Assembly: GCA_000376725.2 (NCBI GenBank)
Contig: KZ308896.1
Coordinates: 275,596 to 339,595 of the forward strand
Source of the DNA: Ladona fulva
Lineage: Eukaryota > Arthropoda > Insecta > Odonata > Libellulidae
Length of the DNA: 64,000 nucleotides
Reading direction: 5' to 3'
Part shown: positions 47,081 through 60,900 of the stretch, piece after piece
How the letters are laid out: every line of letters begins with the position of its first letter
Numbering within the stretch: position 1 is the first letter of the stretch
The notes under the pieces: generated by a model
The model's database searches: none
Told to the model about the DNA's origin: nothing
Seen by the model: the letters and a program-made list of their open reading frames with translations, nothing else
Position numbers and translations under genes: made by a program

Positions 47081-48370
47081 CTGATTCCCAAGTCAGATTC
47101 TTGGAATGAGTGAAATCCATCATTTATTGTTACTGCTGTTATGGGAAATTTAAGTACTCAATGAATAAAGTATATTTATTAATAAAACATATAGTATAAA
47201 TAAGTAATACAAAGCCTTATAATACAGAGTAAGATATCATTTTCATTGAAATACTTCTGAAAAAGTTCTAAGAAGGAATAGGAACAATTTCTGTATTTAA
47301 ATCATCTATCATATTTAAATACAAACATTTACAAGAACATTTCAAATTAATTATATTTTTATATCACAATTTCATTCATAATCAATAAATTAATATCAAA
47401 TGAGTGATGAACAGAGCTCAAAAAGATATTGAAATTAATTTTCTTTGAAACCAAAATAAAGTTGGACTAACAGACCGAATGGAAAGTTCATAAAATAGCT
47501 TGAAACTCAAATTCTATTTTTACACTTGAGTAAGTAAATTGAATTCATATTTAATTCTATAAGTAGGAGTAATTAATTAATTATTGGAAAAAATTACTTC
47601 CCAATGCCCCCACAAACATCCATTTATAGGATAATTCCAGTAAAGAGCTTAAACAATAACAGTGGACAAACATACATCCATTCCCTAACTGGAAAAATCC
47701 CACTAGGTTGGACTCAAAAGGACCTTGGGGTTGGAGTGCTAGCACGCCAAAGATCTAAGGATTTGTTTTATGGATGGTTCGAATAAACTGGAATTAATCC
47801 ATAAATCACCACTCATTAGAAGTGGAAAGAATTATTAGAAATGGAAGGATGGGTTTTGAACTAAATTTTTTTTTGCAAATGGAATTTTGGTAAAATTTTT
47901 CATAAGTTGGTACTCCAAAAAGTTCTGATATTTCCGATTAATAGCTGTCTCATGAATACTAGCAGGATAAGCATTCAGCCATTGACCATATACTCTTCTA
48001 ATTTCACATTTTGAGTAACCACTTAATGCTTTCAGAACAGTCCTATACTTAACTATGTTCAAAATTATTGCATAAATTAATGTAGTGCACTTCAATATGA
48101 AGGTGCTTCATAAGGATTCTAACCTCAAAGGTTTCTTCTCAGATCGGTATCTTATAATCTTCTGTTAATACATGCAATTCCAAGACAGAACTTGTTTGAT
48201 CCTGTATGCTGATCATCATCATCATCAGATCATAACCATTCAAAATTTCCTCTTCCACAATACTACCTTGCCATATTTTGTCAAGTTACCAATGAAAAAT
48301 TTTTTCGATGCCAATGATTTTCACTTGAAAGGTGGGAAGCAATCAGTAGCAAATGAATACATTTAGAAAA
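47081..48370. other. Spacer between LINE and ND-ACP 3' end
   Basis: Two ORFs (47604-47786 on plus, 47835-48095 on minus) have protein-like stretches, but no family is recognised. Otherwise the DNA is AT-rich. Confidence 0.35.
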
Positions 48371-48372
48371 CC

Positions 48373-48378
48373 TTTATT
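48373..48378 (-). terminator. Candidate polyadenylation signal of ND-ACP (AATAAA)
   Basis: Minus-strand AATAAA about 500 bases past the ND-ACP stop codon. Plausible but untested. Confidence 0.3.
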
Positions 48379-48875
48379 ATCAATCACACATTTATGTGAT
48401 AGTATACCTACAGCTGTGCCAACCTCTTATTTAGTATATTTCAAAATTGAATTCTTTAATGACCACAGAAGTATAACTTATCTGAGAAAAATGCTTCCTT
48501 TTGTAATTAAACCCTAAAAAGTGAAATGAAATAAATTTTGGTTTACAGTAGTATATTATCTATTTAATATATTGCATTCTTCACTAATTTATATACAGTG
48601 ACAAAATCCATGAATACAATGCTTCTTCCCACACAAATCTGCAGGAGTTCAGATGAAATTAATTGTGGAAAATGTATTTCCATCACTCCTACTATTCAAG
48701 TTTTCTGGGAATAGGTGAGTGATCAATTGCTGTCAATACAAGACTAGTTGGGAGGCACATATTTTGAGTACTAGATTTTACATTTGCTAACACGTTTATA
48801 CAAATATTTTACTGAAGTCATGAGAAAAGCAAGACACAGCAACCACTAAAATTGTTCTTTTTAAGTCTCTTTGCT

Positions 48876-48967
48876 TCATTCATAAACATCTTCTCTGTCA
48901 GCCACATAACGGACAATATCACCTGGTTTAAATAGTTTTTCAGCATCTGCATCAGGAATTTCAAAAC
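48876..48967 (-). CDS. ND-ACP: ND-ACP last coding exon
   Basis: Completes a Gly codon, then reads FEIPDADAEKLFKPGDIVRY and VADREDVYE followed by TGA. The DVYE end is that of animal NDUFAB1. Confidence 0.95.
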
Positions 48968-51900
48968 CTGTAAATAATAATAATAATAATTATAAGGAAA
49001 CTCTTCAAGTTAAAACATGTGTATTCATAGAGACAGTTTATAGAACCTGTTCGGAACTGTGACATATGCTCAGTTTGCTTTTTTGGAACTTGCAGAGGCA
49101 AGAAAAATCATCCTGCGCATGCACAGCCATTCTGAACTGACTCTGTGTATAAACCTAAAATAATGCATTAAAGATACTTAAACACTTTATCAATTACTCT
49201 TTGATGAGCAATTGAAGCTTATTTTAGAAGTACAGTAGAATCCCAGTAATCCGGACGAATTCAGGCACACGGACGTCCGGATCAGCGGGAATTCAAGATT
49301 AGGGAGGTTTTTAAAAAATAACGTAAAACACATTTTATTTCTCAAAAATTGTATTGTATAGGTACTATATACATATATTACACTCATGAAAACATTTAAA
49401 GTAAATGAACAAAATCAGTGTCCGAAAAAGTCCGTGATTTTCTTATGAGCGGCCGATCTTATTTTTAAATCGAATGCACGGTCTCTTAAACGTCTGAGGA
49501 GCATAATTTCGTGTGCTTCAAAATTTTGCTCTTCAGCCCACTGTAATGAAGTATTGAGTACCGCCACAGCCCCAGAATGAGAAATTTGACGGAGTTTAAA
49601 GGGGTGTCGTCGTCGTCATCATCATCATCTTCTGCTGTTACCGTCCTGATAATTTTGTCGTCTGTTAAAATTTCGTTTCGAGCCAAACTGTCAACAGCCT
49701 CAGCAGCCCACTGAAGGGCTTCAAGATTAGAAATCGGGTTCGAGTTTTGTAATTGATTAATGAGCGGTGCAAGCTGAATTTCTTCAGTTTGCACATTTTC
49801 CTCAACTTCAGAATCAAAATAATTGGGAAGCAAATTTTTCCACGACTTATTATTCAATAATGTAGACACAGATGCCTAACAGTTAGCAAGACTGAACACG
49901 ACATCTTTTAAATTTACTTTTTTCAGTGCATTTTCCAAGTTTTCATTGTGAACAGGGTCATTGAGAATGCTTGTAAGAAGCAACTTGCCATATCTCAGCT
50001 TGATGTTTTGAATAACATTTTGATCCATGGGTTGGATCAGCGCAGTTGTGTTAGGGGGTAAAAACATTGCGGAAATTTCACCGTCGTCAGTGCATAGTTC
50101 TTCTACGGAGGGATGGCCAGGACAATGATCCAACAACAATAAAGCTCTTTGGGGTAGATTGACGGATTTCATATGTTGTCGAACTGCTGGAACAATTCTC
50201 GTGTGACCCAAGCGTTTCTTTGCCCATGATAACATACAGGCTCGGGGTTTTATGGCTTTTCCGACAACAAAAAAAGGAAGCTTATGTTTGCCAGTCATAT
50301 TTGCACACGGCATTAATGTAATCCTTGCTTTGATTACTTTCCTTCCTGGTGCCACTTTTTCATTAAGATCAACTAGTTTTTTGTCAGGTAACATTCGCTA
50401 GAACAACCCTGATTCGTCGGCATTGTAAATCTGTTCAGAACTCAGATTTTTCTCATTGATTACACACAGCAGTAACTTGATTCTAAATGGTTCAATTGCG
50501 CTTTCATTACTTGAAAGCTTTTCCCCGGTTATTTTGAGACGCCTGATCCCATGACGATGTTTAAATCTGTCCAGCCACCCTTTGCTGGCAACAAAACCCT
50601 GGTCACTTTCCGTCATTTGTCGGTGAAAAAATAGAGCTTTTTCACAAATCATTTCACCACTTATCGGTACGTGAAGCCGCCGTTGTTGAATAAACCATAA
50701 GTAAACGGCATTTTCTAGTGCAACGTTATCTACCGTTTTCATAGTTTTACGCACCTTTGAACCACTTTCTGTAATGCTGACAAATCTCATTGTGCTGTCC
50801 TTATTTTTCTTGATGTCACCAACTGTTGACTTTCCGATTCCGAACGTCTTGGAAATCGCATCGTAGCTATGACCACTGTTTATCAATTTAATGATTTTCA
50901 CTTTGTCCTCTAATGTGAGGGTTTAATGCTTTCGAGACGCCATCAATCACTTAACAGTCGGACCGGAACAGAAAGACGTAATTTAAGGTTGAAAAAACAC
51001 GGCGAAAACTGAACGAAGGTACAGAAAATCGAAAGAACCGAGTTACATTGAGGGCGGTGGGGGTTCGTAAGAACGGAGAAGGACGGAAGGGGTTTCACGG
51101 TACCTCACAATATAACTTTGTGTATAAATCTCATTCACAAATTCAATCACTCGTCAGTCCCTCGGCTTCATCATCCCTCATCTCACTCGGTAAAGTCATC
51201 ATTCGTGGCCCGTCATCGGACTCCGCACACAATTTTGTTTGTCCGAAGGTTTTGTTATAATTTTTAATTTGTTATAACTTAACATAGTCAAAATAAAAAC
51301 TATCAAATCAAATAAATTCAATGCAAAGCAAATTAAATTCAAGTCAAACTGAGCAAGTTATATACCACAACTTTATTGTTGCGGGATTGCATAACTCCCC
51401 ATGGACCGTCCGGATTACAGAGGGTTCTGGATTAGCGAGTGTCTGGATTACCGGGATTCTACTGTATACAATCAACAGTGATGGACACAACAAAAATGTA
51501 GCTAGAGAATGCAAACAAAATTTGCAATAAGTTACCATACATACTCCTATACAAATCAAATAATAATAATAAATATTTTATATAAAACTCCTATGATCCT
51601 AAGGATCTTATTTTAAGGAGCTGAAAACAACAACAATCTCTGATAGTTGAGATATTGAAATAACAAAGATAAATCTTGATCATTCATTAATTAATTAATA
51701 TGTACAGGCACGACAAGCAACCCTTCCCTCAGCCTTTCCCCATTCTTCAATTTGTGATGCTGGTTGAGAATAGTAGCAGAAACCCTTAAGTAATTCAGTT
51801 ATGTCAAGTGGATGCTTGGTAGGAGAGAGAAAACAGAGAGCCATGTCCTTTTATACTAGTCTTGAGAATGTATGCACTGTATTCTGCCAAAAGGAGTAGC

Positions 51901-54900
51901 AATTGAGAACTATAAAGAGCACAGCAAAATGTATCATTTTGTTAAGTATTATTATGAAAGATCAGAAGGCATTATTCTATTGATTTTTCAGATCATAGGA
52001 TGGGATTTCACGAGCCTTTGATGAGCTAATTAACACAATTTATTAATAATATCAATTGATTCAGGCGAGACTTTGTGGTAGGCATCCATTGAAAACGGTG
52101 AATAAAAACAACACTTCTACCCGTACCACAGTAAATATTTATTTGCGACCTAGGTTTCGACGCGTCACGTCATCTTCAGGCACATTATTATGAAGTGTGG
52201 GAGCTGCGACGGTAACTACGTCAGTCAGTGCGGTAGATCCTTCCTCAAGAGGAGGAAAGAACATCAGGGTGCCATCCGGAACAATCAGCATGAGGCTTCC
52301 CAAATGGCACGCCACCTTCTCGAAACAGGCCATCAATGTAGTTGGGAAATGGAATTCCTCCATTTTGAAAAGAAAGGGAGGAAAATGAATTCCTTGGAAC
52401 AACTAGAAATCCTAAAAGCATGCAGCCATCCCAACTATACAGTCATTAACGACTATCTCTCACCTTTTCCCTCTCCAATCCTTTCCTCAGTTGTTCCAGC
52501 TTTTCCCTACCTCTACCCACCCAACCCAACCCCCATACCCCTCCGTGACTACATATAGAATTGTAACTTGTAATAATGTGCCTGAAGATGACGCGACGCG
52601 TCGAAACCTAGGTCACAGATAAATATTTACTGTGGTACGGGTAGAAGTGTTGTTTTTATTCACCGTTTACAATTTATTAATACAAATTTCTTGATTACAT
52701 TAACCAAAATGTGTCACAATCTCACTCCCACTTTTGAGCTGCTACAATCCTACCCAACAAGCTTGCAAGTAATATGGATTTGCCGATTTCTCGGCAATAA
52801 ATAAGAATCAGATTTTTGTATGACATATTGGATTTCCTGATATGTTTAGCCAGCAAGAATTATTAGATAGTAACCAATTTAAGAATCATCCTCCTCAGGG
52901 TGTCCACAAGTCAAAATATTAAATTCATGCACAATTCCAGGTTTTCAAGGCTAAATTTATAAAAATTTCCAGGTTATAATATTGAGGTTTTTATATGAGC
53001 TAGAGTGATGTTTTTCAAGTTTTATGTAGAATATAGATTTTTATAGCTAAACCCTTATCATAATACAAATAAAGTAACGAAATAACTGTAAATAATTAAA
53101 TTAGCGGTAAAATAAAGTAAATAAATATATAATATTGTAGTAAATTTTATATCAGTTTTAAAAAGACTAAACCAGAAGTAGGGAAATGTTTTGTTTGTTG
53201 GAAATATGAGTGGCCAAATAATATCGACGAATGATTATCCAAGACCAAAAGTAAATTTATGTAGATTGAAACTAAACAATATGACCTTCTATATTTAATC
53301 CACAGAATGGAAGCAGCGCTACTTTAAGATGGCCTTTGAAAAGAATACAGACTGTGGACGATCGTTGTCCACAGTCACCGGAGAGCACCTGCTGGACGAC
53401 AATCGTTGTCGGTCAGCAGTGAACGTGTTAATAAGTCACAGAACTAAGATTAAAGAAATCAACAAAACAAATATATTAATGGATAACACCAAAAAGGTTA
53501 CAAAGCCAGAAAGAGTAATAAAACTTTGAAAAGAACTGAAATTAACAAGGCAGAACACAACATCCTCAAAAATATGTATAAATTACTTTAAAATATTAAA
53601 AGCCTGAAACTTAAATGTTAGCAAAGTTGCTATAGTCATGAATATAATTAATCAATAAAAAAGTATATCTTAACACAATAAAATGTTTTTTAGACCTGTT
53701 ATACAATACACAATTTACAGTAATTAACATTAGTTAAGAAAACTAAATATTTTTAGAATCGGAACACACCCACTTAGGGCAACAAAGTTAGTTAACTAAT
53801 GAAGAAAAAATAACAACGAAAAAAACTAAAAATTTCTAGGACTATATTTGATTCAGTCCTTAAAATGGTTAAAAAACACAAAAGGTGCAAATTTTAACGG
53901 TTTAATGGATGTAAAACAACTTTGGTATAGTTTTTTTTTTCAACTAAGTTTGTTTCCTAAGGTTCGCAAGTTCCTCTTGACTTGCAGTAATCTACTCGCA
54001 CGTTGATATACATTGTGTAAACATGGCTTAGTATGTTGCAATCTTGAATTTAAATGCTTACTGATGGCAACTGAACAGAAATGATGGACAAATACTACAA
54101 ATAGGTATAATGATAATCATAGGAATGTATAAAAATGGAATGCATTGCACGTCTGAATATAAGGTTTACATCCTAATGCTCCACAAACTGATAGATCATA
54201 TTTACTAGAGATGCACCGAATTTTGGCTTTGGCCTCAGACTCTGCACCTTTGAGTGGCTGAATAGCCGAATAACTACTTATTTTAACAGCGCTATGGTCA
54301 AACGCTGTATTAATCATGTTTGTTAATTTAGAATCATCTTCATCAATAGCTAGGGCTTCAACTGTCTCATTTGTCCACACAGCCACAGTTTATGTTACAA
54401 TGATTGCCTTTTAATTTCAGAAGATTAGTTAACATGAATGGCTGAAAACAACCAGAACCAACTCTCTGTCCTAGTGATTACTCCAATGTATCGTTATTTG
54501 ATTTCTCGGATTTCGCACTTCTGTTTAACAAGAACCACAGCATCCACTTCCTCAAAAAGCGCCATACCAATGAATTTTATGAAAAATTTGTCGGTAATCT
54601 GATCGCATCAGATTAGACTGCGGAGCGAATTCAACCCAAGGGAATTTGGCATTACCGTAACAGAACGGCACTGCTGAAATATCGGTCTAAGTAGACCCAC
54701 ATACACTCAGCAACAATCCAGGTTGTGCACTCAACAATGACATGAAAAGGTCTCCTTGTAGACGTAACTTAACTAAGTTGAAAATATTATTGAAAAGAAA
54801 AAAATCTTCAGCTGGCTGAAACTTCACTAGAGCAGTATGCGACTTTTTATTGATGCCGTTAACTCTACCAAGTTGCACTGCCATGGACAAAATTTTGTAT

Positions 54901-57900
54901 TTTCTGTTGGCAGTAACTGAAAATTGAATTGGGAAATCCTTGTAAAGGAATTATTTATCTGGACAGCTTTTACAATCAGGATCAAGTAAGTATATACAAA
55001 GTTTTCTTTAATATCCTGAGCTTGTTGTAAATATCATTCTTAATTTAAAAGATGTGGCTAACAATAAATAAACAAAACAAAATATAGGAAATAATATTTA
55101 GAATTGTATATAATTTTAAATTCGTTTAATTCCATTTAGCTCATAAGTTTCTAAAATAAGAGCCCAATCTGGGAATTTTTCACATCTTGTGAGGATGGAT
55201 TTGAAGCAGAATGTCACATTTGCAGTTTCAAAATTTCAAGAGGAGGAAAGACACCAAAATCCTTCACAACAACATCAATGATTAACCATCTTTGATCCAG
55301 GCATAATAAAGAATATAAGAAATATGAGGAAAAATAGAAAGAAAATGAAAATAAAGAAGCACAAAACAGATTGTTCTCTCATCAATCGAACTTCAAAACA
55401 ACAGACTTTAAAAGAATGCTTTAATAAGGCAATTCCTCATAGTTCTGATTCTGTTGAGGCTAAAAAATTAAAAAGAATACTTGCTGAAATACTAGCAATA
55501 GATTTGCCATTGCTGAAGATGAAGGATTTTTGAGATTTGCTAAAGCTATGAATCCCAGGTACATACAAAGTTCCTTCTCGAAAACATTTGACAGAAAAAA
55601 TATTTCCTAAAGTATATTCTGCTGTTCTTAAGAAGATCAATGAAAATAATAAATGTGCTACATGTCTATTATGTACAACAGACATCTGGACTTGTAGAAA
55701 CAACCAGAAATATTTTTTACGTCTCACAGCACAACAGATTGATAATGAATTCAAACAAGTTTTTGCTTTACTTGCTTGCCAAAAAATTTCTGAGTCTCAC
55801 ACAGCTAGTAATATAATGAATCTGATTGAAGATATATTGAAAGAATGGAAAATCGATAAATGAAAGTGTCATGTGATTGTCGCTGACAATGGAGCAAATA
55901 TGGTGAAGGCGATGAGTGATCTAGGAATTACAAGCACAAGATGTTTTGTTCACACTCTTCAATTATGTGTTCACCAAGCAATTTCAGCTCATTGCAGCAT
56001 AATAGAGTTACTTGCTCTCTGCAGAAAGATTGTAGGACACTTCCATCATTCCTCATCATCCAAAGAGAAACTACAGGGAATACAAGAGATTTTGAAACTG
56101 CCATGTCATGCACTTATACAAGATGTTCAAACAAGATGGAATAGCAGTTATTNNNNNNNNNNNNNNNNNNNNNNNNNNNNNNNNNNNNNNNNNNNNNNNN
56201 NNNNNNNNNNNNNNNNNNNNNNNNNNNNNNNNNNNNNNNNNNNNNNNNNNNNNNNNNNNNNNNNNNNNNNNNNNNNNNNNNNNNNNNNNNNNNNNNNNNN
56301 NNNNNNNNNNNNNNNNNNNNNNNNNNNNNNNNNNNNNNNNNNNNNNNNNNNNNNNNNNNNNNNNNNNNNNNNNNNNNNNNNNNNNNNNNNNNNNNNNNNN
56401 NNNNNNNNNNNNNNNNNNNNNNNNNNNNNNNNNNNNNNNNNNNNNNNNNNNNNNNNNNNNNNNNNNNNNNNNNNNNNNNNNNNNNNNNNNNNNNNNNNNN
56501 NNNNNNNNNNNNNNNNNNNNNNNNNNNNNNNNNNNNNNNNNNNNNNNNNNNNNNNNNNNNNNNNNNNNNNNNNNNNNNNNNNNNNNNNNNNNNNNNNNNN
56601 NNNNNNNNNNNNNNNNNNNNNNNNNNNNNNNNNNNNNNNNNNNNNNNNNNNNNNNNNNNNNNNNNNNNNNNNNNNNNNNNNNNNNNNNNNNNNNNNNNNN
56701 NNNNNNNNNNNNNNNNNNNNNNNNNNNNNNNNNNNNNNNNNNNNNNNNNNNNNNNNNNNNNNNNNNNNNNNNNNNNNNNNNNNNNNNNNNNNNNNCATCA
56801 TCATCATTGGTTCTTCTGCCTTCTGGCAGGTTCTCTCATGGTAACCTCCATGCTTCCCTGTCTTCTGCTAATCTTTTGGTTTCACTATATTTCCCTTTAA
56901 TCTTAATTATATCTAACATTGTATGTCTCTTCCTTCCTCGTCCTCTTTTCCCTTTTATCGTGCCCTCCATTACAGTCTTCATTAAATTTATTATTATTAA
57001 TTATTCCAATAATTATTAAATATATTATTTTCGTAAATATTTATGATTTTTCTTGTAACCTATAAATTATTTCAATGACGATAATATTCGGCCTCGGCCA
57101 AATGCAGATTATAAAATTCAGCTATTCAGTAAAAATGTGTATTTGGTGCATCACTAGTATTTACTGCATGTAAGCAATAGATACTAATTTTAGGTAGCAT
57201 AATGTTTTGAAGAAGTAAATGGAATGAACGAATGCCTGATTTTGCCACAATATTCAACAAGCATTCACATACAAGCAGTTAAGAAAGCATGGCACCAAAA
57301 CCAAGGCCACAACTACCACACAATTAAACGTGATTGGATTGTCTGTAGCTTTTGATTATCTGTATGGTTTTCCCCTTCATTAGCAAGGATAATTGGGGCT
57401 CTACTGTAATTGTAACCGATATTTTTTAACTGTTGCAAGACACTGGGAGAAGTAACAGTTACATGGGCCCAAAAATATCGGGTACATGCATTGGTTTAGA
57501 CATAGCTTTAGGCGTTTGTTTGCGTATCGTGTTCGTGCCTTAGTCCGATGCACAATAAAAGAGAATACAGGAATGATTCTCCAATTTTCCCGGTCTGTGG
57601 ACACCCTGCTATGTTCCTTGAAAACAAATTCTTGGGCATTACGAATGGAGATGTCAAGCTTATATTGGCATCTATTGACTTTCATGGACTGTGCACGTGA
57701 GAATCAACCACCAGACAAATCAGCATGCAGAGCATTAAATAAAACTTGGACTGTTCATTCACTTGGTATTCCAAAACAACACACTACAATAATCAGGAAA
57801 TGGAAAAAAATCGGCCAGCACCTGACCATATTGGGCACAAAGTTTATTGTATTGATTGGTGTACATACATATACATCTTCATGAAGATATTAAAAAAGAA

Positions 57901-60900
57901 TTGGAGTATTTCAAGTTCATGCAGTCAGAGGGTATTCCTTTAGTGGGAACAATATTCAAGAGAAGTTATGAGGCATGGAGGCTAGGAAATTCTAACGTAT
58001 GTAAGCATTTCTTTTTTCAATTTTTCCAGATAATGTAAAAGGCAACTTTGATGTCAGTAAATCATTAATGATTCCAGAAATGATAATTCATTACAATGAC
58101 CTTATTGCTCTCACAGCAATTTATTATTTCATTCCAAATAAACTCACACCTAATTTTTGATAATTTAAACTTTTTTGGAATCATTTTTCCATATTACCGC
58201 TAAATACTTGATGTCTCTATTCCATCGGTCCTTTTGTCTTCTCCTTGGCCTCTTCACATTTTCTGGTGTCCAGTTGAGAACTGCTGATGTCTGTCGGTCG
58301 TTGTTTCTTCTTGCCACGTGGCCTCCCATATTCATTTTAGCGATATTACCTTACCTATTATGACTGCCACTCCTACCCTCATCCTCACCCAGGTTTGACA
58401 TTTCCAATCTCTTCTTATGACTCCAAACATACACCATTCCACACTTCTTTGTGTGGTCTGCAGTCACTCCGTTATCGCAGAGTATAGTACCCACGTTTTG
58501 TTTCCATGGGTCGAGACTGGTAAAATGCATTTTTTGAAGGCTTTCTTCTTCAAGACCATTAGCATTTTTGACTTGAGAATACATGATTTCCTTCCGAAGG
58601 CACTCCATCCAAGTTTAATTCTTCAGTTCATTAATCCTGTTATTCTCTCCTGTTGTTACCAGCTGTTCTAGGTATATGTATTCTGAGTAGACATCCAGTG
58701 GCATTTCATCCAGTACTATTTGTTCTTGACCAGCAAAAGAATTATAACTACCTTTGTTTTCTTTTAGTTCATTTTGAGTCCTATCTTTTGTCCCATCCTG
58801 TTTAGTTCTCTAAGTTAGACCTGCGTTGGATGTGAAGAGTACTGTATCATCTACAACATGCAGGTGGCTGATGTACTCCCCATTTATCATAGAGGGCCAT
58901 TCCATGTCAAGTGGACAAATTTTAGAGAAGTGCCCCACTCAACCATCACAGATTTCAATGAAATTTTGTGTGAACATCAACTCACATTCTCAATGAACAT
59001 TGGCAAAGTATTACATTCATCAGAGCAATACTTGCTGAGATAAAGTCATTTGTTTGACCCCCTACCACAGCCCTCTACAGTAAGACATCAGTTTTTATCA
59101 ACTTTGAGACGCGTTATCTCAGGCAGTATTCCGTTGAGGAAAACAAAACTCAGTATTCTTACACAAGTTTTGTTGCTCTATTACACAAAATAATAAGAAA
59201 ACTTTTATGAGCGAATTCCGACAGGAAAATTTGAAGCAAAATTGGCCCAAAAAAATGTAGTTTGGCATTTTGTATCTTTTGAAATAAACATAAGATAAAC
59301 ATGAAGCTTTGTGACTTGTAACTACTCTATACAAAATGTTTGAAAAAAAAAAAAAAAGATTAATTTTCCTAACAACTTCCGTTAGTTTAAAAATTGACTA
59401 AATTTTACGAATGTCGTTACGACGCCAAAAACAGGGCATTTTCAGTTCATAAAACAAGACCTTCTCGTAACTCTTTCTAACTCACTTTATAAGAAAGAGC
59501 AAGCTGTTATCCCTCTAAAAATGCAGACTTGGTTTTTCATTGCAGACATATATTCCCTAAAAATGTGACGTTGCTATGGCAACATTAGCATACTCGTCTA
59601 TTGATGATTTTACACTGTGTCATTTTATTTTCGTATTTACAAACCTATTTCTTAGTTCCAGTTGGAACTATTTTCTGATTTTCTTCTAATTTGTAATACT
59701 TACCTCATGTGTCCTACATTTGATCAGCTTCTTTCATTCAATTCTGTGGTTAATATTCATTCTACATCTCACAATACTATGGTCACTTCCAGAGCTGAAG
59801 TTGTTCTACAACACGGGTTACTGATTGTGTCGAGTTACAGTTACTGATTGTGTTGAGTCTGTTAACTAATATGTAATCTATTTCATTTTTTACTCCACTG
59901 GGACCTCTCCACATTCATTTCCTTCTAGAATTTTTCTTGGTACGTATTTGTGATGTACATATTGGTGCACTCTGCAAACTCTACCAGGTGGTGACCTTGT
60001 TAATTTCTCTGTCCTAGTCCATGTTTTCCTGTGACAGCGTCATCTGCTTCCTACTTACCTACACAAGCGTTAAAATAACCCAGGAATATTTTACAGTAGT
60101 GGCCCTCCTTGTCATGTTCAGTTCCATGAGTCTGGTAGAAATTTTCAATTTCCTCTTCGCTGCTTGCTGCTGTTGGAGCATAAACTTGGACAATCTGAAC
60201 AGAGTAATGCTTATTTATCCTTAGGATTAGCTTACATATTCTGTCAGACACACTTTCTATTTTCTCCACATTATTTTTCCATTTCTTGTTAATCAGGAAG
60301 CCAACTCCTCCAAGTCTTCCATCCTTTGTTCCCCTATAATAGAATATATGCTCATCCCCAAGTGTAAACAATTCTTCTGATTTTCTTCTTACTTCACTGA
60401 GTCCGATGACATATTTTATCTTTGCTGCTTCATTGAGTAGTCCCAGGAATCGATCTTCACTCTTCAATCTGCGGCAGTTGTAGGATGCAAAGTGTAGGTT
60501 TTTTTTGGTTTCTTCATGATGGACCTCTGCAATGCCACCACCCCCTGGACATCTAAATGGGTGGTGCTTTTATGCCTGGATAAATGTCCATTAAAAGGGC
60601 TCATCATTTCGGAGGTGGAGGACAATAATTCATCAGGCTGTCCAACAAACAAAGTTGGTGAATGCCACTCTCACTATTTGTTTGGAGATGTTGTTGAAGC
60701 CTTCTTAGCATGGTTGAACCTGGGATATACAGTGCGTCCAACCTTTATTAAATATTGCAACATTAATATTTTCAGTTGCTAGCTCGAGAATCAGAAGCTG
60801 AACATCTTGTAAACTTGTAAATTAACTTGAGAAAAGTTTTATAAGAAGGAAATACCATAAAGATTAACATTTGAACTATGAGAACTTATAGAAAATTTTT

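Larger units (their letters stand above)
52093..52668 (+). mobile_element. Penelope-like element remnant with 98-bp inverted arms
   Basis: Left arm 52093-52190 and right arm 52571-52668 are near-perfect inverted copies (AAACGGTGAATAAAAACAAC ... CAGGCACATTATTA). Between them is an open GIY-YIG endonuclease reading frame. The reverse transcriptase is missing, so this is a 5'-truncated copy with an inverted terminal segment, a layout known for Penelope-like elements. Both arms hold a hammerhead-like core. No clear target duplication is seen. Confidence 0.8.
54206..57156 (+). mobile_element. BED-finger hAT transposon with internal LINE and assembly gap
   Basis: The ends TAGAGATGCACCGAAT and (inverted) TAGTGATGCACCAAAT match. 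Flanks ATATTTAC (54198-54205) and GTATTTAC (57157-57164) agree in seven of eight bases, as expected for a hAT duplication. The interior has a plus-strand transposase remnant, the gap, and the 3' end of a LINE on the minus strand that inserted into it. Confidence 0.8.

Noticed and set aside
49616..49632. Repeated GAC codons as a microsatellite
   Set aside because: The run encodes the acidic tail of the Tigger transposase and is short. It does not need a separate entry.
56108..57019. Long ORFs spanning the N gap
   Set aside because: They consist almost entirely of unknown residues; the apparent openness is an artefact of Ns.
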